Part shown: positions 46,702 through 55,443 of the stretch, in pieces | How the letters are laid out: each line of letters opens with the position of its first letter | How positions within the stretch are numbered: position 1 is the first letter of the stretch | The notes under the pieces: generated by a model | Database searches by the model: none | The model's input: only the letters and a program-made list of their open reading frames with translations | Told to the model about the DNA's origin: nothing | DNA from: Methanoregulaceae archaeon | GTDB lineage: Bacteria > Armatimonadota > Fimbriimonadia > Fimbriimonadales > Fimbriimonadaceae | Assembly: GCA_020850325.1 (NCBI GenBank) | Contig: JADZEW010000026.1 | Coordinates: 1-64,000, forward strand | DNA: 64,000 nt | Direction of reading: 5' to 3' | Program-made: the position numbers and the translations under genes

Positions 46702-47926
46702 ACTCACGCCGCAACGCCACGATCGGGTCGAGCTTCGCTGCGCTGACCGCCGGATAGAGTCCGAAGACCATACCGATCAGCGCCGAAAAGGCCGCCGACA
46801 CGAGCGCAGCCGCGACCGGGAAGGGGGTTGCAAGCCCGCCCTCGCCCGGCCAGTTGCTTGCTGCGGTCAACGCGGTTACAACCAGCCCCATTGACCAAGC
46901 GATCGCCATCCCGATGAGGCCGCCTACGAGACTGAGCGTGCCGCTCTCCACCAAGAACTGAGTGAGCACCGAACGTGCCGGGGCACCGACGGCCTTGCGC
47001 AATCCGATCTCCTTGGTCCGCTCGGTCACCGAAACCAGCATGATGTTCATGATGCCGATGCCACCGACGAGCAGCGATAGCGCCGCGATCGCCGCCAAGA
47101 GCACCTTCGCCCCGCCGAGCACCGCATTGATCGACGCCAAGATTGACTCATTCGAATCGACCCGGTAGACGCGCTTATTGCCCGAGCGGATCATCATCGC
47201 TTCCCACACACGGTTCATCGCGTCCTGAACTTCGATACCCGGCTTCGGCTTCATGCTGATGAGCATTAGCTTGTCGCCGCCCTGAAACTTCTTGTGGAAG
47301 GTGCTGATTGGCATGTACACATCGCGTTCGTTGGTCCCGCCAAACGCCTGCGACTTCTTGACTACGCCCACAACTTCGAGCGTGATGCCTCGCATCGAGA
47401 TGTACTTTCCGATTGGACTGTCGGTTAGAAACAGCCGGTTCTTGATGTCCTCGCCGATGACGCACGCGTTGGTCTTTCGATCGAGGTCATCAGCACTGAG
47501 GTTTCGTCCCTCGAGCATCGTATTGCTGTTGAGCTCGAAGTAGAGCTCGTCGACTCCCTTGGTCACCGCATTGTCAACCGTACGGTCCTCGACCGTTGCC
47601 CTTTCAGCGGGTCCCTGAGCATAAGGGGAGATAAGATCCAACCCATCCACTCGATCCCTCAGGTACTGCACATCGTCCATGGTCAGCCCCTCGACTGCGC
47701 CAAGTGACTCTCGCATCCGCCGGCCGGGATCGTAGAAGACGTAGATCGTGTCGGCGCCGAAGCCCTTGAACTGGTCGCCCATGTACGCCTGGAAACCATT
47801 GCCCACCATCACGATGATGGTCACGCTCATGACCCCGATGATCACGCCCAGCATCGTCAGAAACGCCCGCAGCTTGTGCAGCTTGAGCATTTCGAGGGCG
47901 ACGACAATCGACTGGCCAATCTGCAT
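46700..47926 (-). CDS. MacB/FtsX-type ABC transporter permease
   Basis: A 408-residue inner-membrane protein with one N-terminal and three C-terminal spans around a large periplasmic domain (~45-270). [61 protein letters not shown] and [19 protein letters not shown] are typical of MacB/LolC-type mechanotransmission permeases. Full MacB has an N-terminal ATPase; here it is absent and must be encoded elsewhere. It overlaps the adaptor gene by one base (TAATG), so the two act together, probably in efflux or export of a peptide, macrolide or envelope molecule. Confidence 0.9.
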   Translation of the reverse strand: MQIGQSIVVALEMLKLHKLRAFLTMLGVIIGVMSVTIIVMVGNGFQAYMGDQFKGFGADTIYVFYDPGRRMRESLGAVEGLTMDDVQYLRDRVDGLDLISPYAQGPAERATVEDRTVDNAVTKGVDELYFELNSNTMLEGRNLSADDLDRKTNACVIGEDIKNRLFLTDSPIGKYISMRGITLEVVGVVKKSQAFGGTNERDVYMPISTFHKKFQGGDKLMLISMKPKPGIEVQDAMNRVWEAMMIRSGNKRVYRVDSNESILASINAVLGGAKVLLAAIAALSLLVGGIGIMNIMLVSVTERTKEIGLRKAVGAPARSVLTQFLVESGTLSLVGGLIGMAIAWSMGLVVTALTAASNWPGEGGLATPFPVAAALVSAAFSALIGMVFGLYPAVSAAKLDPIVALRRE

Positions 47927-49563
47927 TACTCTTCGCGTCCTGCCTGCATGAAACCTTGGCGAGCCGGGCCGGTGAACTTCGGTCGGGCGACCTTGTCACC
48001 TTCCTTCACACCTTCAAGAATCTCGATCTTAGCCCCGGTCTCGAGGCCGGTCTTGATCCGGCGTTGCTCCGGCTTTCCGGTTGGCGTCTTCGCGGGGAAC
48101 TCGACAAAGCGACCTTTGTCGTCTTTGCCGACATACTCGGTGGGCAAGGTCAGAACCTTGTCGCGCCGCGCGACTTCGAGACTGCACTTGGCCGACATTC
48201 CGCTTCGGAGTCGAGGATCGCTCTTGTCTAGCCAGATCTCCACTTCGTACTTGACCACCGCTTCGGTCGAGACCGGCGTGCCGGTTGCCGTCAAGCCAAC
48301 CGCGACCGACGCAGGGGCAATCCGGCGAACACTGCCCGTGAAGTTATCGGCCGGAAACGCATCGACCGCAATCTCCGCCTTCATGCCCACGCGGAGTTTT
48401 GCCGTGTCGATTTCGTTGATCGATAGCATGACGCGAAGCGCTGTGCGGTCCTCAATGCGAAGAATCGGGGTACCCGAGCTGAAGGCGCTCAGGCTCGCGA
48501 CCAGCTCACCTTCCTGCACGAGCTGCTTGGTCACAACGCCGTCCAGGGGCGAGCGAATCTGGGTTTCTGAAAGCTGGCGCAGCGTATCATCGAGCACGCT
48601 CTGGAGTTGGTCGACCGACGACTGGCCCGCGATTCGACTCTGCGCGAGGACCTCCACATCACGAAGGGCAACACGAGCCTTGCTCAGGTCGGCAAGCGCG
48701 TTCTCGTACTCCTTTCGCTTGAGGACATCTTGAATACCGTTGGCCTTGGCCCGGTCGAGCTCAGCTTGGGAGCGTTGAAGATCATCTTCTGCTCGCTGCC
48801 GCTCGATGCGCAGCTGGGTCTCGAGGCGGGACGCATTCTCATTCGCCTGCTGGAGCCGCACGCGAGCGAGCTCGAGCGAGAGCTTTGTGTTCTCGACGAT
48901 CTTTTGCGAGACGTAGCCTTGCTGGAGCAGTTCAGCCTGGCGCTCTGCCTCGGACTTCGCGTTATCGAAGTTCGCCTGAGCTTCGCGAACGGCCGTCTCG
49001 CTGGCGACCCGCTGGTTCGGATGGGCGGTCTTGTCCAGCCGCTCGATTTCCTTCCTGGCGCTGTCGAGTGCGGCCGTGGCCACGCGAACCGATGCGTTGG
49101 TGAGCGTGGGCTGAATTCGAAGTTCGCTTTGGAGCTGGGAGACCCGAATCTCGGCCTGCTTGAGATTCTCACGAGCGGTCACTCGGCGCTGATCCATCTC
49201 GATGCTGGTGCGCGTGACGTTACTCGACGCGCCGCGAAGTTGGGCGCGGTCCTGACGCACTTTGAGTTCCGTTTCCTGAGGATCGATCTCGGCGATCAGC
49301 TGTCCAGCCTTGACGATGTCACCCTCTTGGACATAGAGCTTCTTGAGCCGCCCCGAAGCTCGGCTCTTGACCTCGACGGTCTTCACCGCATCGATGGTCC
49401 CGGTCTCGACGACGCGGTTGACTAGGGTCTCACGGGCAACCGCCATGAGCCCTTCGTCCTTCTTGGTGGCCGCGGCGCGCGCGGCCATCATCCGCGAGCC
49501 CATGTAGCCACCTCCACAAACCAAGACCAACAGGCCCGCAATGATTAACGCAGTCTTCTTCAT
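47926..49563 (-). CDS. MacA/HlyD-type periplasmic adaptor protein
   Basis: A 545-residue membrane-fusion protein. One N-terminal helix (TALIIAGLLVLVCGGGYMG) anchors it; a lipoyl half-domain (VKSRASGRLKKLYVQEGDIVKAGQLIAEID) precedes a long coiled-coil hairpin (~110-300, Gln/Arg/Ala/Leu-rich), the second lipoyl half (IRSPLDGVVTKQLVQEGELV) and beta-barrel domains. It links the FtsX-type permease to an outer-membrane TolC-like channel. The hairpin is longer than in Escherichia coli MacA. CATAGT lies eight bases before the ATG, suggesting leaderless initiation. It is the first gene of the pair. Confidence 0.9.
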   Translation of the reverse strand: MKKTALIIAGLLVLVCGGGYMGSRMMAARAAATKKDEGLMAVARETLVNRVVETGTIDAVKTVEVKSRASGRLKKLYVQEGDIVKAGQLIAEIDPQETELKVRQDRAQLRGASSNVTRTSIEMDQRRVTARENLKQAEIRVSQLQSELRIQPTLTNASVRVATAALDSARKEIERLDKTAHPNQRVASETAVREAQANFDNAKSEAERQAELLQQGYVSQKIVENTKLSLELARVRLQQANENASRLETQLRIERQRAEDDLQRSQAELDRAKANGIQDVLKRKEYENALADLSKARVALRDVEVLAQSRIAGQSSVDQLQSVLDDTLRQLSETQIRSPLDGVVTKQLVQEGELVASLSAFSSGTPILRIEDRTALRVMLSINEIDTAKLRVGMKAEIAVDAFPADNFTGSVRRIAPASVAVGLTATGTPVSTEAVVKYEVEIWLDKSDPRLRSGMSAKCSLEVARRDKVLTLPTEYVGKDDKGRFVEFPAKTPTGKPEQRRIKTGLETGAKIEILEGVKEGDKVARPKFTGPARQGFMQAGREE

Positions 49564-49637
49564 GCCCGCACACTATGCTGACGCAACGATTCGTTGTCTG
49601 GTTTGATTATGGGTCCTAATGCTTAGGCTAAACAAAG

Positions 49638-49665
49638 ACGGGCCGGGCATTTCTGCCCGGCCCGT
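49638..49665 (-). terminator. Terminator of the subtilase gene
   Basis: ACGGGCCGGGCA, a short loop and TGCCCGGCCCGT form a near-perfect 12-bp stem; on the minus strand CTTTGTTTAG follows. It lies 17 bp past the subtilase stop. Confidence 0.88.
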
Positions 49666-49681
49666 TGATCGCTCCACTGCC

Positions 49682-52291
49682 TTACGGCTGGAACTGAGTG
49701 ATCCGCAACTGGTCGATCGTCGGGTTCCAATCGACGTCGGCGGAGGTGTCAGTGTCCCAGAGATCGACGCGCGCTCGAACCTGGCGCGAACCGTTGATGA
49801 ACCGAGATCCGTTCGAAACCACCACATCGAACGTCCGATCGGACGTCGTCAGGGCCAGGTTGGCCGTCACGGCTTCCCACTGGTTCGTGGTGTTGTTGAA
49901 CAGTGAGACGCGGGCAACGCCGGTCGTGATGTTCGACGTACGAGCCTCAAATCCGATCCTCAGTTCGGACGACGTGGTCGTCGCCACCGTGGTGGCAGCC
50001 ACCATCGATCGCAAGTTACCCTCGAAGTCAGCACTCAACGCCTCTTGGATCGTAAGGCCGCCATTGTCGCTGCGGTGCAGGCTATCCAGGGTTCCCGTGA
50101 ACGGCGAAGCGTTCAACACCGAGAAGCTCTCCATGGGTGCCTGAGCGTCGCCGCCATAGACGACCAACGCGTAATCGACATCATTCACGCCTGGCGTTTC
50201 CAGACGTGCGTCTGCCACAACGCTCGCCGCCGAGACCTCGATCGTCCAGACCCCCGAAGCCGGGTTCTGGATGAAGATGTTCTCGGTCGGATTCAGGTTG
50301 TCCGGCGCGCCCCCGGTCGTAGACCACACTCCCGCGGCGAGACCAACGTTGCCGTGGTACACGTCGTTGTTGGGGGCCGTGACCTTTAGGTTCAGGTTGT
50401 TAATCCGAGTAGGATTCGCGCTGGCCGCAGCGGCAGGATCGGTGTAGATCATCGTCGACTTGAGCGCAGGCGATCCCGCCGGAACGAAGATCCGGTAGGT
50501 CTTCGTTTGCAGGTTCGTCAGCACATCCCGCTCGTTGATCAAGAACAAGTCATTGCGGTTGTCGTAAATCGGTTGCAGCCACGGAAGGCCCCAACCTTGA
50601 CGCATTCGGGTGATGTCGTTTCCGTTTGCGCCCGGAACGTACTGCTGGGCTTGGTTGATCATGAGCGCCTTCGCCATGGTCGACTTCGGCCTATTCGCGA
50701 AGACGGAGCTGCCCACGGCTGGGTTGCCGAAGATGCCGTTCGACCACATCTGGAACAAGATGCCAAACGTGCCCGCGGTCATCGGCGTGGCGGCACTAGT
50801 ACCTCCGAAACTCGTCGTGTACGAGGTGTCACTTCCGTTCGAGGTCGTGGTGATGCTATCGTAGAAGAACGCGAGGTCCGGCTTGATCCGTCCGTCCGCG
50901 GCGGGGCCAACGCTCGCGCCGCTCTGCCAGCGATCGTCGGTCAGTGTCGCCGTGTTGAAGTGACGGATGCCGCCGACCGACATAATGTTCTTCGCCCACG
51001 CTTGGGGCCGAACTTGCGTGGAGCCCGCATTCGACATCGACTGACAGATCAGCAGGTCGGTGTTGAAGACGATCTCATCCATCTGGGCCGAGATCGTCGT
51101 GTACTGACTGGTAAGCGGATCACCCCACGAGTTGGATTCAACGACTGCGTTGTAGGTGTTCACCGTATCTTGCGTCCAAGCCAGTCGACCGGTCCAGCCA
51201 GCCGTCTGATAGCGCGTGAACACGCCCGCCGCGTCGGGAAGCATTCCTCGACCGGAGGCATTGGAGGCGCCGTTGCCGAACACGATGCCCGAGCAAGACG
51301 TCCCATGGCTCGTGTCCGTGCTGTTCGTGCGAACCGTCACCCGGTTGGTTGGGGTGTCAAAGGCGTTGTGCGTCGCCCGGATGCCGCTGTCGATCACGTG
51401 GGCAATGACGCCCTGACCGGTATATCCGGCGACGCCCTCGATGTAGTTTGCGCCACTCGTGTTGCGGACGATGTCCATGTCGGTCCCGACCTCGCCGCGG
51501 CGGTCGAAGTAAACGACGCCGTTGATCTTCGCCGTCTGGCGGACCTGGTCAGGCGTCAGTTCGACCAGCATCAGCGAGCCCGCTGCGGGATTCTCGATGA
51601 CGCGTCCGCCGAATCGGCGAATCTCAGTCGCGATCGAGTTCTTCAGCTCCGCGGTCGGCTTAGCAACTTGGAGGTAATAGTCATTAATCCCCAGTTCGCC
51701 GCGAGTCAACAAATTCAAGGCTGCGGGTTCGATGCGGTAGGCAGGCTCGTAAACACCAACCCAGCGCACAAACTCCAGTGCCCGCACCTTGGCTTCGCCT
51801 CCCAGAGGCAGGGTCACCAGCAGCGCGTTATTGGGCAGATACTGAGTGATCTCTCCGCCCGCAGCTTCGATGAGCGGACGGAACTCGTCGAGCGGCTGCC
51901 CCTCGAACTGCACGATGAACATGCGATTCGTAGCATCCGAGGTCAGCTCATGCGGAACCGCCGGCACCGCGACCAGCGGATCGAACTTTGCGTACTTCAA
52001 GTCCAACGAAGTGTCGCCCTGCGAGACCCGAAGCACCTCGCGGCCATCGAGCGAGACCGCGTAGTGAGGCACCGTCGAACGGCCCTTGAGTTCGTTCCAT
52101 GTAATCACCAAAGCACTGGAACCCGGAACCTGAATGATCCGAACATTGGCGACTCGATTTGGCGTCTGGTGGAACAAACCACCCGACTCGAGGGTAAGCG
52201 ACGTGCGCACTCCAGTGCGTTTAACGATGACTTCGGGGGCGTCTAGCGCGACTCCACCCATGACAACGGAGGCTAACAGCGTTGTGATCAT
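49682..52291 (-). CDS. Secreted subtilisin-family serine protease (S8)
   Basis: An 869-residue exported protease. The catalytic triad is Asp ~300 (AHVIDSGIRATHNAF), His ~329 (DTSHGTSCSGIVFGNG) and Ser ~497 (SFGGTSAATPMTAG). A ~250-residue N-terminal region after the signal peptide contains a propeptide-like segment (NRMFIVQFEGQPLDEFRPLI). The C-terminal part includes a P-domain-like unit (ENIFIQNPASGVWTIEVSA) and a final ~150-residue domain ending RITQFQP. It should act extracellularly on proteins. GAAGGAGAG is the SD. Flanked by terminators on both sides, it is a single-gene unit. Confidence 0.93.
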   Translation of the reverse strand: MITTLLASVVMGGVALDAPEVIVKRTGVRTSLTLESGGLFHQTPNRVANVRIIQVPGSSALVITWNELKGRSTVPHYAVSLDGREVLRVSQGDTSLDLKYAKFDPLVAVPAVPHELTSDATNRMFIVQFEGQPLDEFRPLIEAAGGEITQYLPNNALLVTLPLGGEAKVRALEFVRWVGVYEPAYRIEPAALNLLTRGELGINDYYLQVAKPTAELKNSIATEIRRFGGRVIENPAAGSLMLVELTPDQVRQTAKINGVVYFDRRGEVGTDMDIVRNTSGANYIEGVAGYTGQGVIAHVIDSGIRATHNAFDTPTNRVTVRTNSTDTSHGTSCSGIVFGNGASNASGRGMLPDAAGVFTRYQTAGWTGRLAWTQDTVNTYNAVVESNSWGDPLTSQYTTISAQMDEIVFNTDLLICQSMSNAGSTQVRPQAWAKNIMSVGGIRHFNTATLTDDRWQSGASVGPAADGRIKPDLAFFYDSITTTSNGSDTSYTTSFGGTSAATPMTAGTFGILFQMWSNGIFGNPAVGSSVFANRPKSTMAKALMINQAQQYVPGANGNDITRMRQGWGLPWLQPIYDNRNDLFLINERDVLTNLQTKTYRIFVPAGSPALKSTMIYTDPAAAASANPTRINNLNLKVTAPNNDVYHGNVGLAAGVWSTTGGAPDNLNPTENIFIQNPASGVWTIEVSAASVVADARLETPGVNDVDYALVVYGGDAQAPMESFSVLNASPFTGTLDSLHRSDNGGLTIQEALSADFEGNLRSMVAATTVATTTSSELRIGFEARTSNITTGVARVSLFNNTTNQWEAVTANLALTTSDRTFDVVVSNGSRFINGSRQVRARVDLWDTDTSADVDWNPTIDQLRITQFQP

Positions 52292-52400
52292 TGACTCTCC
52301 TTCCCAACCTTGAAGGGGCGTAGCAACGCCCCCGTCCTTACATTCTATAGCAAGTTTGCGGTGCCGGGATGACCTGTGAATACCAGGAATGGAGAAAGTT

Positions 52401-52428
52401 TCCCACCCCGAGGGAGACCGGGGTGGGA
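52401..52428 (-). terminator. Terminator of the Cys-rich operon
   Basis: TCCCACCCCG (52401-52410) pairs with CGGGGTGGGA (52419-52428). On the minus strand AACTTTCTCC follows. It lies 6 bp after the stop at 52434. Confidence 0.75.
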
Positions 52429-52433
52429 TCGCA

Positions 52434-53063
52434 TTAGAATCGGACGCCGAACATCAGGGCCGGCCGCTGGCCAGCGATGAGGTAAACGCCACCGAAGTAC
52501 ATGCCTCGCCCGTAGGAGAGGAACGGGTGGCCGTCGTGGCCGTCATGCTGGTAGCCCAGCGTGATTCCTTCCTTGGTCGTGAACTTCGCGCCACCAAGAG
52601 GGTGGCCATGCTTTTCATTGGACCGGAGGCCAATCCCCGCAAACATGTTGAACGTTCCTTCCGGCACCTGCCAGTTCTTCTCCGCGGTGATCGAATAACC
52701 AGGGTTACCGGTTCCGATCCCTTGGACGCCTACCGACCCGCTGATCGAAGGTCGTGTCGGAGTCTCCGTCAAGAACTGAACCGAGGCCAGTGCCCGAAAC
52801 GCGCTCTGCTTCCAGAGATACGCAACGCCCACCTGAATCTGAGGGGTTGCTTGGTACCACACGAAGGTCTCTGCCTTAGTCACCGTAGTGGGGGCATAAA
52901 CCGTATTGATGATCCACTTTGAGTTGGTCGCCGAACCGGCGCCATAGCCGCCCGCCACTCACAACGGACACCGGGCTTGGCCCGGTGTCTCGGTGTTGGT
53001 GGTTTCTTGGGCGGCGACAAGCGCCGGGACGACCGCCAGAAAGGCCGCCAGTCCCTTGATCAT
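52434..53063 (-). CDS. Signal-peptide ORF interrupted by an in-frame UGA in a CxxU context; beta-barrel-like body
   Basis: The ATG at 53063 directly follows the TAA of the Cys-rich gene (TAAATG). It encodes a signal peptide (MIKGLAAFLAVVPALVAAQ), then ETTNTETPGQARCPL, then TGA at 52961-52959. The same frame continues for 174 codons (VAGGYGAGSATNSKW..) to 52434. The downstream part has alternating Gly/aromatic strands and ends in Phe (LMFGVRF), like an outer-membrane barrel, yet has no export signal without the upstream part. Read-through would give 209 residues with a CPLU motif. Selenocysteine, a TGC/TGT-to-TGA mutation or a sequencing error are possible. If not read through, the body could start at the GTG after the stop. 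Confidence 0.6.
52967..52989. repeat. Perfect 10-bp palindromic hairpin inside the UGA-interrupted gene
   Basis: GACACCGGGC, loop TTG and GCCCGGTGTC lie just upstream of the in-frame TGA and encode the ETPGQARCP stretch. It could stall or terminate transcription, or be an inserted element that disrupted the gene. No T run follows. Confidence 0.7.
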
Positions 53064-53456
53064 TTACTTGCCGACCTCCTTCTCATCGCAGCAGGCTTTC
53101 ACCTCTGCCTTCTCTTCGCAACATCCCGCGCAGTTGTCGCCGCAGCAGGTCTTGCAGTTGCCATCGGTGCAGGTCTCGCAGTTCGCGCAGCCGGCCATTT
53201 CACCGGCAACTTCGCCCATCGGGCAGGTGGCGCAGTTCGCGGCGTCCTTCATGGCACAGTTGCCGCAGTTGTCACCGCAGCAATCGGCACAGTTGCCACC
53301 GGCGCAGTTAGCGCAGTTCTCGCATCCGTTGGCACAGCACGCCTTCGCGGCCACGGCTGGTTGGGTCGTTGGGACAGGGGCTTCGTTGCGGGAAGCAACC
53401 AGCCAGGTCGACGAGAGTCCGAGGGCCATCGAGGCCAGCAGGATCGTTTTAAACAT
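53064..53456 (-). CDS. Exported Cys-rich, metallothionein-like protein
   Basis: A 130-residue protein with a signal peptide (MFKTILLASMALGLSSTWLV) and a mature region holding 23 cysteines in about 95 residues. CADCCGDNC and CKTCCGDNC are internal repeats, with GNCA, CENCANC and CDEK between them. The composition suits soft-metal binding (Cu, Zn, Cd, Hg) outside the cytoplasm or a disulfide-rich domain; no named family is recognised. AGGAG lies upstream of the ATG. It is followed without a gap by the UGA-interrupted gene and preceded by another Cys-containing secreted protein. Confidence 0.8.
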   Translation of the reverse strand: MFKTILLASMALGLSSTWLVASRNEAPVPTTQPAVAAKACCANGCENCANCAGGNCADCCGDNCGNCAMKDAANCATCPMGEVAGEMAGCANCETCTDGNCKTCCGDNCAGCCEEKAEVKACCDEKEVGK

Positions 53457-53513
53457 TAGAGATTTCTCCTAGGGTATCGCTCATGGGGTCGAGATTCGAC
53501 CCAGTGACGAGAG

Positions 53514-53942
53514 CTAAGCGACCCAGGAGAATGGAGGCGCACGAGTGGGCGGAGAAGCACGCAAAGCCGCCGAAGGAGGACCACGCAATCCCGTCGCGGG
53601 CAAAGCGACCTCGGTGACGGTCGGGATGAATCTCCAAGACGGAACATCGGCTAGGATCACCACCCATGACGTCGGAGTCTCGGCCTGCGCCGCAACGACT
53701 CCATGGATGTCGGGTGAAGGTGACGGAGCGATCTCGCACGGGCAACTCGCCGTGTCCGGGGCAGGGGCAAGTGCTGGCTCCGCCGAACCACCGGCACAGC
53801 AAGAAACCGCGGGCTCGGGATCCGCGCAACACGGCATTCCGCACTCGGCCTTGAAGTAGGAACTCAGCACCGACGTCGGCACGAGCCCCATGAGGAGCGC
53901 CAGCAGGCCGACTAGTCCGAATCGGTTGCGCCGATGCATCAT
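53514..53942 (-). CDS. Small secreted protein with Cys-pair motifs
   Basis: A ~142-residue protein. An N-terminal hydrophobic segment (RFGLVGLLALLMGLVPTSVL) is followed by ECGMPCCADPEP, SCCAGG and SCPCE, and then by a Pro/Ala-rich tail. The Cys pairs resemble metal-binding leader regions of copper- or mercury-related exported proteins, but no family is recognised. Two ATGs (53942 and 53939) lie 4 and 7 nt after a perfect TATAAT, so the mRNA is probably leaderless. It heads the three-gene unit running to 52434. Confidence 0.65.
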   Translation of the reverse strand: MMHRRNRFGLVGLLALLMGLVPTSVLSSYFKAECGMPCCADPEPAVSCCAGGSAEPALAPAPDTASCPCEIAPSPSPDIHGVVAAQAETPTSWVVILADVPSWRFIPTVTEVALPATGLRGPPSAALRASPPTRAPPFSWVA

Positions 53943-53946
53943 GCTT

Positions 53947-53952
53947 ATTATA
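53947..53952 (-). promoter_or_regulatory. TATAAT -10 element of the Cys-rich operon
   Basis: A perfect -10 box on the minus strand 4-7 bases before the candidate start codons at 53942 and 53939. Confidence 0.7.
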
Positions 53953-54003
53953 GGGCAACCCCGGGCCGACGACGCAAGTTCCCTCGGTAAACTACATAAA
54001 AGC

Positions 54004-55284
54004 ATGGACACCAACGAGCGGCTTCTGCACGCGACTCAACTTGCCGCCCGGAAACTGGCCAGCGCTGGCAACTTCGATCAGGTTCTCCGAGACGTCTTGG
54101 CCATCTGCATCGAGGCGGTTGGCGCGTATGGCGGCACCATCTATCTGCACGACCCCGCGAAGAAGCGCTTGCTGTTCCATCATGTGTTCCCCGAGACGGT
54201 TTGGGAGAGACTTCCCTTCCGCGAGATCCCCGATGATGCAGGGGTAGCCGGCCAAGCCTGGCAAACCCGACAGACGATCATCAGCAAGTTCGACGAGAAC
54301 AGCGAGGAGACCCGCAAACAGATCTCCGACGCAACGGGCGTCGTCGTGACGACGATGATCACCGTTCCGCTCATGATGGCGGACGAGCCGCCGATCGGCG
54401 TTGTCCAGTTGATCAACAAGAATGAGGGCGTTTTCAACGACTCGGATGCCGCGGTCTTGGATACTGTCGCCTCGGTTTCCACGCTCGCCTACTTGAACTC
54501 CCGACTTGTCGAAGAATCTGCGCGAGCGTCCTCGCTGCTCGGAATGGGCAAAGTTGGGCACGACATCGGCAATCTCGCCGCCAGCCTATTCGCGAACATC
54601 TCGTTCGTCGAAATCACGCTAAGCGGGATGAGGGATGAGTTCCTCGAGAACGAGATGGCGCTTGGCTACGTTGACTCGCTCGCATCCATGCTCACCGAAC
54701 TCCAAGCCTCGGTGGACCGCATCGTTGGCTACTCGCGGCTGATCAGCGACCTCTCCGCGGGCCGCGAACTGCGCCCGAACATGCAGCTGGCTCCGATGGC
54801 GGAAACCATCCAGACCGCCGCCGCCTACCTCGAGAGCGAGGGACGTAAGAACTGCGTGGCCCTCCGCTACGAGATTGACAAGCAGGCCCCCGCGACCCTC
54901 CACGACGAGCTGTACATCTTCCGCATCGTGCAGAACCTGGTCGGAAACGCGATCAAGGCGGTCAAGGAGACGCTTCCCGAGGACTGGCAAGACCAGTTCG
55001 CCGAGGAAGACGAGGCGATCTTCGGCGAAGTCGTTGTGTCTTATCATTTCGTCGACGGCAACCACGTGATCGAGGTCAAGGACAGCGGCCCCGGCATGCC
55101 GGTGGATGTCGCCGAGCGCATCCTCGCGGGCAACGCCCGTAGCCAGTGGGACAAGGGCAGCGGCTCGGGCTGGGGCACAAAGATTGTGCTCGAGTTGGCG
55201 ACGACCCACGAGGGCCACGTCTCGATCGATAGCTCACCCGGTAAGGGTGCGACCTTCCGCGTTGAATTCCCGCATCGGCCCTAG
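54004..55284 (+). CDS. GAF-domain histidine-kinase-like sensor
   Basis: A 426-residue cytoplasmic protein without membrane spans. A GAF domain occupies ~10-165 (AIEAVGAYGGTIYLHD-like core, IGVVQLINKNEGVFNDSDAAVLD). The region GMGKVGHDIGNLAASLFANI sits where the dimerisation/His-phosphotransfer helix is expected; His is followed by Asp rather than Glu. The HATPase domain has N box RIVQNLVGNAIKAVKE, G1 KDSGPGMP and G2 GSGSGWGTKIVLELA. No response regulator adjoins, so the partner is unknown. TAAACT lies ten bases before the ATG. It diverges from the Cys-rich operon with under 65 bp between starts and might sense the same condition. Confidence 0.85.
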   Translation: MDTNERLLHATQLAARKLASAGNFDQVLRDVLAICIEAVGAYGGTIYLHDPAKKRLLFHHVFPETVWERLPFREIPDDAGVAGQAWQTRQTIISKFDENSEETRKQISDATGVVVTTMITVPLMMADEPPIGVVQLINKNEGVFNDSDAAVLDTVASVSTLAYLNSRLVEESARASSLLGMGKVGHDIGNLAASLFANISFVEITLSGMRDEFLENEMALGYVDSLASMLTELQASVDRIVGYSRLISDLSAGRELRPNMQLAPMAETIQTAAAYLESEGRKNCVALRYEIDKQAPATLHDELYIFRIVQNLVGNAIKAVKETLPEDWQDQFAEEDEAIFGEVVVSYHFVDGNHVIEVKDSGPGMPVDVAERILAGNARSQWDKGSGSGWGTKIVLELATTHEGHVSIDSSPGKGATFRVEFPHRP

Positions 55285-55300
55285 GGGCTTTGCGCGGAAT

Positions 55301-55416
55301 GGCCCGGCTAGCTTGGGTTGGCTCGGGTTGGCCCGGGTTGGCTCGGCATTGACACCAACAGGCTAACAAGCCAACACATCAGCACGCCAACGGGCCGAGC
55401 TGCCAACACACCAACT
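55301..55416. repeat. Intergenic low-complexity repeat block (families B then A)
   Basis: GGGTTGGCTCGGGTTGGCCC-type words (55315-55346) are followed by ACACCAACAGGCTAACAAGCC and GCCAACACACCAACTGCC words (55351-55416). The same two word families in the same order occur at 7213-7325. It fills the space between the sensor gene and icd. Confidence 0.6.
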
Positions 55417-55443
55417 GCCCTCCCTCGGTATGCTTCGAACGAA

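Noticed and set aside
50507-52246. 579-codon plus-strand open frame opposite the subtilase
   Set aside because: Antisense shadow; the minus strand has a complete catalytic triad and signal peptide.
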